Shown: positions 55,815 through 64,000 of the stretch, piece by piece
How positions within the stretch are numbered: position 1 is the stretch's first letter
Layout of the letters: each line of letters begins with the position of its first letter
Origin: Isoetes taiwanensis
Lineage: Eukaryota > Streptophyta > Lycopodiopsida > Isoetales > Isoetaceae
DNA: 64,000 nt
Direction: 5' to 3'
NCBI GenBank assembly: GCA_021234155.1
Contig: JAJEKV010000028.1
Location: forward strand, 16,498,469-16,562,468
The notes under the pieces: generated by a model
Databases searched by the model: none
Seen by the model: the letters and a program-made list of their open reading frames with translations, nothing else
Told to the model about the DNA's origin: nothing
Translations under genes and position numbers: made by a program

Positions 55815-57618
55815 TCAGATTTGAAGCAAATAAATCTAAGTAACCCTTAAATTCTCCAAAATTCTCCCAGTTCCTGTCATAATTAGTCCGAAGTTTCCTT
55901 CTGTGAGCAGTTGCAATGGTTTCAAAATCAAATTGAAAATGCATCTTTAACCAAAAAAGGGAGAAATTTTTCCTTCCATACAAGACCCGATTTCTGGCTT
56001 TCCAAATGTTCCAAAGAGCAATATAAATTACAGTGTTATGAAAGCTCTCATTATTTTGAACAAGAGTAATAAGATTATCATTTCTCACAATACCAAATTT
56101 TTCTGTAATCCAATTCCAGAAACTGTTTAAACTGGAACAATAAAAGATGTGGCACATATCTTCAACAGCATTACATCCCATAGGGCAATTTGGCAGAATG
56201 TTGGGATTTCTCTTGGATAAGGTATACAAATTATTTAAGCTGCCATTAGCAATCAGCCAAATAAAGTATGAAATTTTTGGAGGGCAGAAAGAGTTCCAGA
56301 CATTATTAAACAGAGTCTTAAGCTGATCCTGATTAATACCCCATTTAATCATGGCTTTGCAGTTATTAGGATCAAAGGAGAGACAATTATAAACATATTT
56401 AACTTTGTAATCATCTTTTCCTTTTAGAGTCCAATCCCCTTTATCAGAGTTAGGAGCAGGATTAGAAAGAAATGGCTTGATAAAAGCATAGACCTTTTTA
56501 TCAGAAGAGGTTCCTTTGATGATATTTTTGAGAGAAGTCCAAGAAATAAGCCTACCTCCAGAAAAAAGATCTCTGATAAAATAAAACACAGCTTCTTGCC
56601 ATTTCTTACAGATTCTTGGATGTTGAATGGCCAAAACAGTAGAATTTTGCTCAGACAGGATGGGGTTCCAGAAAATAGGCTGATCAACATGAAGTTTGTC
56701 TGCAGAGATGAACTGAAAATTCGGGGAGATAGAATTCCAGGCCTTTATCAAATTGCCCATTAGAGGAGAAATATTGGAGGCAGGTTTCAACTGAACAAAA
56801 GCAGAGTTAGGTAAAAGATGTTGGATGGAAGGATGACCATAGGGATGGCTTTGACTAATCCAATATCTGATAAATTTATATGCAGGGGATTGATTCCCAT
56901 GAATAGCCTTCCAAACAAACTTCCCTGCAAGAGACTGAGCTTGGAGAAAGAGATTTTTACAGCCAAGACCACCTGAGCTCTTAGATTTACAAATAGAGTT
57001 CCAGTTGACTAAATGACTACCTTTCCAGATAAAATTCCTTATAGTTTTTTCCAATTCCAAATACACACTTTTAGGAGCAATAAGAGCAGTAGAGAAGTAA
57101 ACATGAGAACTTGCAAGGACCGAGTTGGCTATGATAGTTCTGCCAGCAAGAGAGAGATAGTTACCATAGTTATTCAGCTTCTTCTTTATTCTTAGAAGAA
57201 TAGGTTCCCAAAGGCCTTTAAGGGTATGATTCAATGAAAGGGGCATGCCCAACAATTTGGTAGCTTGACCATAGGGAAGCACATCAATGCCAAGTAGCTG
57301 CTGGTCAGGGATATCACCAATGATAAGACTTTTGTTGATGTTGAGGCAGATACCAGAAGCTGCTGAGAATTGATTGATGACTTTAAGAAAACAATCAATA
57401 TTAGCCAAGTCAGCATGGAGGAAGGAGAAGGTGTCATCAGCATATTGAAGCATAGTCAATTCATCATTTGAGTTGGGCATCTTGAGACCTTTTATGAGGC
57501 CAGAGGCTTGATAGTGACAGATAACCTTTGTTAACAAATCAGTTGCAACCAGGAATAAATAAGGAGCCAGAGGGCAACCTTGTCTTACCCCACAGGAAAG
57601 AGGGAAGAGGCACTCCAT
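55765..57618 (-). pseudogene. LINE-B ORF2, RT C-terminal half and zf-RVT
   Basis: It carries SCGVRQGCPLAPYLFLVATD, LTMLQYADDTFSFLHAD (catalytic Asp pair near 57440), SGICLNINKS, LLGMPLSLNHT, then a long connector with KFVWKAIHGNQSPAYKFIRY. The zf-RVT domain (WNSFCPPKISYFIWLIANGS, CPMGCNAVEDMCHIFYCSS) is typical of plant L1 ORF2. In the true protein it follows the upstream frame, and the shift lies near 57595. Confidence 0.93.
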
Positions 57619-59581
57619 TGATTAGAACAACAGATTTGGCTTTGGAATTCAATCCAATAATCAGGTTGATTAACTTGTCAGGGAAGCCAAGTTTAGACAT
57701 AGCAAATTTAAGAAAGTCCCATCTGACAGAGTCAAAAGCATGTTTGAAATCTAATTTGAGAAGGATACAATTCTGATTGGAGATCTTGTTCCAGTGCAAA
57801 TCTTCCATAGCTGCCACATAATTATCTAGGATGTATCTCTTAGGCAAGAAGGCTGATTGATTATGGCTGATATTTCTCTGGAGAAAGGAGTTAATCCTTA
57901 AAGCTATGATCTTGGCACACATCTTATAAGAAGAATTTGTAAGAGATATAGGTCTCCAATCTTGGAATTTGGCTGGATGATCTACTTTAGGAATCAAGGA
58001 GATAAAGCCACTAGCTATGGAGGTCTGAAGATGACCACTATTCCAGAAGTCATGAACCATTAAAGTAAGGTCATTTTTGAGGACGTCCCAGAATTTAACA
58101 TAAAATTCAGCAGGCAACCCATCTGGACCAGGGGATTTACCTTTATTAAAGGAGGATAGAGTGGCCAGAATTTCCTGCTGAGAAGGAAGGGCAGTAATAG
58201 AGTCATCCATGATTTCAGTAGCAGAAGGAAGAATATTGTTCACAATGTTCATGAAGTCATTAGCCTCTGCAATATTGTTGGGAGGAATTGGCTTATTATT
58301 GAAAATATCCATATATTTATTTCTGAAGAAGTTGGAAATATCAGAGTGAGAAGTGTAATTTCTGCCATTCTCATCTTGGATCTCAGCAATAGATTTTCTC
58401 AAGACCCTACTCTTAGCTACCCTAAAAAAGAATTTGGAGCTACCTGAGTCCATGTCATTAGTATATTTTATTTTGCATCTGATAGCAGATCCCTTAGCTT
58501 CTATCTCCTCAATACTTTTGATTTTTCTCTCTAGAATTTCTTCCCCTATATGAAGATTTAGATTAGAAGGATCTTCTTGGAGTAAAGATCTGATGTCTTT
58601 CATGACCATCATAAGATGATTTTTTTCCCTGCTGCATAGAGAGTTTCTAGATTTAGACCAGCTCTTAATCCAAACTTTTATAGCTTTGATTTTGGAGTAG
58701 AAATAACTCCCATGGTGCTGATTCCTATTATCATGAGCCATAATGTTCATGTTGATGGAAAGATTCTCATAGAAGGTAATAAATTGAGAACAGAAATCCT
58801 CATTATCCAGAAGAGAGGAGTTAAACTTATAAGGAGTACTTCCCTGTCTCTGAATTTTGGTGATATGAGGAGTATGAAGAAACTGAGGCTGGTGATCCGA
58901 GATAGAAGTACCTTCATCACTGGTGACATAACTATTATCCCAAAAAGCTGAGGAGGGATTAGATACATAGAATCTGTCCAAGGTACAAAAGACTCTATCC
59001 TTGCCCTTTTGCTTATTAGACCAAGTATAAGCAGCAGAAGAAGAGGGGATATAAATCAAACCATTATCAGCTAGAAGAGAATCCCAATTCTGTTTCTCAG
59101 CTCTGGTCATATTAATCTTGTTCCCTAGCTTAAGATCCCAAGAAGGAGTATTATTAAAGTCCCCTGCAATGATCCAGTTGTCAATATTTTGAGAGCTCAA
59201 CCAGCAGTTAATTTCAGACCATATTGGCTCCCTATCCTTGGGAGTAGTAGGAGCATAAACATTGATAATGCCAAAGATGGAATTGGAACAAGAGAGAATA
59301 ACTGCTTGCCAGGCTTTAGAGGGACCATTATGAAGAGAAATATGATTGAGGTTGCTCTTCCAAATGATTGCAAGACCTCCACTTGCACCACTCGAATCAA
59401 TCCAGATGGAAGAGGAATTAGGATAAATCCAATCTCCCAAATTGCTGCACTCAAAGGAGGGAAGCTTAATCTCCTGAAGGAGAACAATATCAGCATTATA
59501 AAGTCTAATCTGTGCAATGGCACGTCTTCTTTTAAGAGGACCTTTGATACCTCTAAGATTCCAGGAAAGGATCTTCATCAA
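57539..59581 (-). pseudogene. LINE-B ORF2, endonuclease and RT N-terminal half
   Basis: It starts MMKILSWNLRGIKGPLKRRR. EEP endonuclease motifs: VLLQEIKL (Glu), WIIAGDFNNTPSWD (Asp, Asn) and SISDHQPQF (Asp-His). RT begins FNKGKSPGPDGLPAEFYVKF, then DWRPISLTNSSYKMCAKIIA, SAFLPKRYILDN, and LKLDFKHAFDSVRWDFL (catalytic Asp). The frame is lost at GVPLPSF. It nicks target DNA and copies LINE RNA at the nick. Confidence 0.94.
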
Positions 59582-59611
59582 GGAAGAAGAATAAAGAAAC
59601 AGGAAGAAGAA

Positions 59612-61969
59612 TTAGATATTGGATTTTTTGGTTTTCTTCTTACTCCTAGTATTTTGAGCAGGGGTTTTATTCATGGCAGATAAAATCTTTCCTAGGTTAT
59701 TCCCTTTTTTTTTAGCAGATTTTTTGGAAGGCTGTTTGATTTCAGAAATAGAAAATTGGCTATTGTTTTCCATAAGGTATTCTTCTTTTCCCCAATTTTC
59801 TTTATCAGAGCCATAATCCTCACTGTCACTAAAATCAGAGCAACCACCAGGATAAAACTGAAACATAGTATTATTATTAAGAGTATTTAATGGAGCAGAA
59901 TCTGGTACTTGCCTTAAGACTTGATTTCCTTGAAGCTCCTTTTGCTCTTCAACTTTGTCTTCTGGAGTCTCAGGAATAAAGTCAGCATCATGTACCTCAT
60001 TTATATCCTTATCTTGAGAACCAGCCTGGGCAAACTCCTCATGAAGCACTTCAAAATGTAGAGAAGCTAGCTGATCTGCAATCTTGCTGGATATTCTTGG
60101 AGGACTAATAGAATCTTCTACAATTGGGGAGTCTAGGTCAATGAGTGATGGCAAAGAGGTCTCAAAAGTAGGGATGGGATGTGGAGAGTTCTCAGTAAGA
60201 GAAATGTTTGGTGGGGAAGGAAGGATATTATGGTTGGGGGAGCCATCCTTGCTCTTATCTAACTCAAAATCCAAATTATTATTTAGGTCAGATAATACCT
60301 GGAATGCATTTTGGCATTTGATTTGCTGGTTGACCTGCTGTTGAGAGGAATCTTGAGTCAAGACTTCAGTAGTTTGACTAATAGGTTTAGTCAAGGTAGA
60401 TTCTGTGTGACCATGAGGTAAACTTGAGTTATTTGAAACCAAGATATTCTGATGTAGAACTGCTGGTGGAGCTGATGTAGTTTGTGAATTCTTTGGTAGG
60501 GAATTCACCTGAGATTTTGCTTTTCCTTGAGATTTTATCATTAATGACCCATTCTTACTTTTGTTGCTGATAGGGTAGTCAATAAGACTGTAAGAGCACT
60601 GACCTTTGTTCTGAACTTTAGCATCCTTAATGATGTTGTCTAAGGTAATGCTTAAGACATCTGTGGCAATATTAGACTTAGCAGAGATATTTCCTTTGAC
60701 CAAGACCTTAGGTTCTCCAATTGTTATACCATTGCCTCTCCTCTGACAATTGATCTGCTCATCCATTTCACCTTTATCTTTCATCTGTTCTCGTACTGTC
60801 CTTTGTTTCTGAATCCTCTTGTAGCTGCCATTAACCCTGGTCCATTTGAATTGCTCATTTTCTGGCAGAATATGAAAAGAGTTCATTTTCTTTTCCTGAT
60901 TTTTCTTAGATATATCTTCTTTGCCTGACTGATCGATGATATCTCTCGAGACATTAGTATTCCCATTAGCAGACTCCGGCAGAAGTTCAGAAATTGACTT
61001 GCAATCTGAGTACCAAAAGTGTCTATGAAGACATTTTTGGCATTGGGAAGGCAGTCCAGACCATCTTAGAGCTAAAGAAGATTCTACTCCAAAGGCGTCT
61101 ATGAAAGGAATGGAAAGAGGGATTTTTTTAGACAGATCCAATTGGACAAAAGCTCTTGGGGGTCTGGAGGGAGAGTACTCTGTTGAAATGTAAGTACCAA
61201 TGGAATTGAAAAGGACCTTGAAGCAATCTTCATCCCAATAAATAGGATTGAGACCAAACAGAGAAGTTGAGGCAATACAAAGATTGTTCATTTGATCGAT
61301 GTCGCTCTTGGGATGCCATTTCAAGAAGGTCAATTGGGAAGTTTCAAAGGTCAGAGGGCCATGGTTAAGGAAAAAGTTGGCTGATCTGGCGTTGCCACAT
61401 TCGATCATAATGTATGGAAAGTTTAGCCAGTAAACAGCCTGAATTAAGATCCCTTTATTTAGGTTAAGGAGGAAGGCCCAAAGCTTATCAAGTTTAATCC
61501 CACATTTTTGAACTTTTACAATAACAGCAGACTTCGACAAAGCATCCATTTTGGAATGAACAACAGGAAGATTTAAAGAAATACCATTGTAAAGATTCAT
61601 CTTCCTTTCTTGAATGTGAGGCGGTTTGGTCCTTTGAAGTCTAGCATCCAATTCATCGTCCGAGCGCAATTCTTGGTGTCTTCTCGAAACTCCATATGGA
61701 AAGGGAGCTTGAGTGTTTGGGTTAATTGGATGAAGAATTCCTCTGTGATCGGGATCAGCAGAGAGATTGTCTCAGAAAGGAACTTGATGGGAAATTGGGT
61801 CCATTGGAGGAAGCAGAGACGCAAAATTACCAAAAAGAATGGTATCTTGAGGATTATCTTGAAAGGATTTCAGATTCTGGAGAACAGAGGCTCTATCGGA
61901 AGCAGGAAGGAAGGCAAATGCGTGAAGAAAAGCTAAATTTTTAGGGTTTTGTGAAGAATTCGAAACCAT
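59612..61969 (-). pseudogene. LINE-B ORF1 (DUF4283-like and zinc knuckle), one stop
   Basis: ATG at 61969 (MVSNSSQNPKNLAFLHAF). A TGA at 61772-61774 (codon 66) interrupts it, and the same phase then runs open to 59612. The middle (IKLDKLWAFLLNLNKGILIQ, FPYIMIECGNARSANFFLNH, GPLTFETSQLTFLKWHP) has the DUF4283 pattern of plant L1 ORF1. A knuckle CQKCLHRHFWYSDC follows. The C-terminal half is low-complexity and Ser/Asn/Pro-rich, ending Lys-rich (KKTKKSNI). It would coat LINE RNA. The open frame from 61669 downstream is a start-site artefact of the stop. Confidence 0.88.
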
Positions 61970-62155
61970 TGCGTAAAGTTCAGGGTGAAACAACAAAGGG
62001 GCATGCAGAAAATTGAACAACAAAAAGGGGGAAAAAAGGAAAACAGGGGAGAGAGACCATTAGAGAGAAAGAAATTTAACTAAAAGAGATCACACTGCCT
62101 ACCCAAATGCCATTGAAACCAATTGTTGATTGAAGATCAGTCAAATCTAATGATC

Positions 62156-62482
62156 TTACGGAGAGTGACCAAAAATTTGAGCTGTATCCAACTGAGAGTA
62201 AACTTCAACCGAAATTCTGTAATCAGTCCAATCACAATGTACTCTAAATGTTCCTGCTGGAGCAACTGAACTGGAACCAATGAATTCCTCCAACCAAGAA
62301 TTGATAATTTCGACTTCAAACTCAACTGTGCTAGGGACAAAGGAATACTCTGATATGAAGAGATCTTCAGGAAAAAGTTGATGGGTAATCAGCGAATTCC
62401 AGAGATCAGATGCTGAACCTCTTAGAAATCCGCAGATAATTCTAGATGTTTCCCTGATAATTGCAAAAATTTTTGTCTCCAT
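62156..62482 (-). CDS. Small ORF upstream of LINE-B ORF1, 108 aa
   Basis: Open frame starting METKIFAIIRETSRIICGFL with an acidic, aromatic C-terminal half (FEVEIINSWLEEFIGSSSVA). It lies in the likely 5' UTR of LINE-B, or in the PIF-like element. No domain is recognised, and it may be spurious. Confidence 0.25.
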   Translation of the reverse strand: METKIFAIIRETSRIICGFLRGSASDLWNSLITHQLFPEDLFISEYSFVPSTVEFEVEIINSWLEEFIGSSSVAPAGTFRVHCDWTDYRISVEVYSQLDTAQIFGHSP

Positions 62483-63071
62483 AGAAGGATGGATTAAGAG
62501 CAGAATCAGGCTTCATGAATATATGAAAATGGTAATCAAAATGAAGCTACTGACGTTGAAAATCACCCCAATGCTACCCCTCTACAAGGGTAGCTATGGA
62601 TTTGCCAGTAGTTGGCTTCAGAATTCGAAGGACATGCTTTTTCTCACAAAATTTGGCAAGAAATGGCATGTAACAGAAAATGTGAGAAAGAGACAAAAAA
62701 TCCAAGAAAATAGGCGCACGTCCATTTTCTCCCCCTAACTACATAATTTCCAATAAGGACTATACCATATCTGTATAAAAAATAAATAACCTAACTAGAT
62801 TGCCACATCTTTCTCACTTAACAGTTAGTTCTTAACCGAGTTAAGTGTACCTCTCCTAGGTCACTTAACTTCTAGTTTATAATAAGGGGTCCAGTTAAAG
62901 TTTTGACTTAACTTAATTATCATCAGTATGAAAGTGATCTGGTTAAGTTAACTACAGTTAAAATTTAACCAAATCCTAACTTAACTAGTATTAACTTAAG
63001 TGCTAGTATGAAAGCAAGTTTTCGTTGTTTGCCCTATTTAACCTAACCTAACCACTAGTGGGAATTGACCC
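62483..63071. other. Right subterminal region of the PIF-like element
   Basis: Non-coding. From about 62810 there are many TTAACTTAAC/GTTAAGT motifs mirrored at the left end, then the TIR. Confidence 0.7.
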
Positions 63072-63074
63072 TTA

Positions 63075-63708
63075 AACTTGTGATGCCTAGCCCAAGTGGT
63101 GGAGCTATCCTTGTGGTTCTCAGCCCCTCTTCTTCAAAGCTCTGAAGTTCCTGCTCAGCTTGCTGCCTTTCTTGTGCCGGGTCGATGTCACTGATGTCCT
63201 CCATCTCTGACCCATGTCCATCTTCCTCCTGCTCTTCCTTCTTATACTCCAGAAGCATCTGCTCTTCTTCACCTGCTGCCATAGCCATAGGCTCGATGTC
63301 TAGGGGTTGGACAGATAGTTCCCCTATCTGAATCTGGGCTCTATGGGATAGGAAAATAGCTACAGCTGCGGTGTAAGAGAAATATCTCCTCCTATTTACA
63401 GCTACTGACATATAATTAAGCAAGCGGCTAGCCTTGTTTTCTAAGTACTTGTCTATCTTGGGGATGTCCTCCAGAGCTGTGCGAAGGGCCATGCTTGGGG
63501 CAAAGTATCCTATGCAAGGTGGGAGTTCTACTAGAGAAGGACCTATCTTTGCATGGAATTCAGCCATAATCTCCTGGTAGTAGGGAGTAGCATTAATGGT
63601 TGCATCCACATCAATCTTCTTCTGAAAGACGGCGAAGACTGAGTTGATGTCGACCTCAGCCACATGAGCAGTGGCACCGTACCATCGCCTAAATGCAGAT
63701 GTTGCCAT
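63075..63708 (-). pseudogene. Gypsy-2 extra ORF, N-terminal part
   Basis: It starts MATSAFRRWYGATAHVAEVD and continues AVFQKKIDVDATINATPYYQ, LVELPPCIGYFAPSMALRTA, YLENKASRLLNYMSVAVNRR, then an acidic Glu/Gln-rich region. It is interrupted by the PIF-like element after LGLGITSL. The frame is open upstream of the ATG for about 35 codons, to a stop beside a TATA-like box, but has no earlier Met. Summed with the other parts the protein would be roughly 500 residues. No known domain. Confidence 0.78.
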
Positions 63709-63818
63709 GATACTAGAGCAGCTGGGGATGTCAAACAGATGGGGAAGCGCCTTTGGGATCTGGAAAATCGCCTTGGAGTGAGGAGCAAATGGGTAGGGTG
63801 CAAATGAGGGTTGTGGTC

Positions 63819-63828
63819 CTATTTATAG
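63819..63828 (-). promoter_or_regulatory. TATA-like box upstream of the extra ORF
   Basis: The - strand reads TATAAATAGG, about 110 bp before the ATG at 63708. It could be an internal promoter for the extra ORF or belong to the LTR/leader. Only its sequence and place support it. Confidence 0.35.
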
Positions 63829-64000
63829 ACAAAACCCTAATTTTGGAAAATTTTTGGGTTGGGGAATATCTATGATTCTAAGATGCTGCTATGCAATTCA
63901 TAGGCAAACTAAGTTAAAGAGTGCATTCTAAAGATCCTATCCCTATTGCAACAATTTTCATCTAATTTGGAGAAAATTGGGGCAAGTTAGGTCAATTTTG

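Larger units (their letters stand above)
54954..62482 (-). mobile_element. LINE-B, nearly full-length L1-like LINE
   Basis: On the - strand: a 5' region, ORF1 (61969-59612), ORF2 (59581-55765, one frameshift), a downstream ORF (55814-55323), and a 3' end with a poly(A) of 20 (T run at 54954-54973). It is inserted in the PIF-like element. One stop in ORF1 and a single-base frameshift in ORF2 are the main defects, so it is comparatively young. I could not find the TSD. The 5' limit (about 62482) is a guess from the last open frame. Confidence 0.88.
49752..63071. mobile_element. PIF/Harbinger-like element, 13.3 kb
   Basis: The left end GGGCCATTTCCCACT and the complementary right end GGGTCAATTCCCACT differ at two bases. 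The TSD is TTA (49749-49751, 63072-63074), as for PIF/Harbinger. Both ends have dense TTAACTTAAC-type subterminal repeats (49770-50060; 62810-63055). The filled site rejoins to match Gypsy-1 (GGGATTAGGCTGGTGATG against GGGGTTAAACTTGTGATG). No DDE transposase or Myb-like protein was recognised. LINE-B accounts for about 7.5 kb of its length. Confidence 0.82.
30015..64000 (-). mobile_element. Gypsy-2, Ty3/gypsy chromovirus (runs off window)
   Basis: It has a complete 3' LTR (30015-31460), PPT, 3' UTR, chromodomain, integrase, RNase H, RT, protease, gag and the extra ORF, in that order along +. The 5' LTR lies beyond 64000. It inserted into the extra ORF of Gypsy-1, the LTR tip TGTGACGTCC interrupting that frame. 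It is less decayed than Gypsy-1 but still has several frameshifts. The CACTA-like element, P2 and the PIF-like element are nested in it. Confidence 0.9.

Overview
This window is a deeply nested stack of transposable elements from a plant nuclear genome. The plant assignment rests on several things: Ty1/copia and Ty3/gypsy chromovirus polyproteins, an L1-type LINE with a DUF4283-like ORF1 and a zf-RVT tail, a Helitron carrying introns and exons of a plant-type UBP3/UBP4 ubiquitin protease, an SR-protein fragment and a proline-rich wall-protein fragment. I cannot name the species. No intact single-copy host gene, rRNA, functional tRNA gene or CRISPR array was found. Almost every reading frame is broken.

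Layout. 1-2389 holds nothing I recognise. 2390-12366 is an old LINE (LINE-A, + strand), split by a complete but dead Ty1/copia element (3538-8727, - strand; 348-bp LTRs, TSD GTGTG) and by a hAT-type MITE (9504-10327, 8-bp TSD). From about 12610 a Ty3/gypsy chromovirus (Gypsy-1, - strand) begins with a truncated LTR. It is split by a Helitron (15463-20345) with a captured UBP pseudogene, and by a 4.76-kb inverted-repeat element, P1 (21822-26582), which itself holds a second hAT MITE (23544-24120). At 30015 Gypsy-1 is cut by a second member of the same family, Gypsy-2, which runs to the window edge. Gypsy-2 is split by a 10-kb CACTA-like element (31682-41676) with captured gene pieces, a 1.9-kb element, P2 (47688-49571), and a 13.3-kb PIF/Harbinger-like element (49752-63071). 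The last of these contains a nearly full-length L1-like LINE (LINE-B, about 54954-62482, - strand).

Because Gypsy-1 and Gypsy-2 are related, each serves as an empty-site control for insertions in the other. Removing the Helitron, P1, P2 or the PIF-like element restores alignment with the other copy, which fixes their ends and target-site duplications.

Three things deserve most attention. First, P1 and P2 are unrelated in sequence but share a design: TIRs flanked inside by arrays of a perfect 18- or 20-bp palindrome. Second, both gypsy copies carry a conserved extra ORF of about 500 codons upstream of gag, with no domain I recognise. Third, host gene pieces have been captured repeatedly: UBP in the Helitron, and SR-protein and proline-rich pieces in the CACTA-like element.
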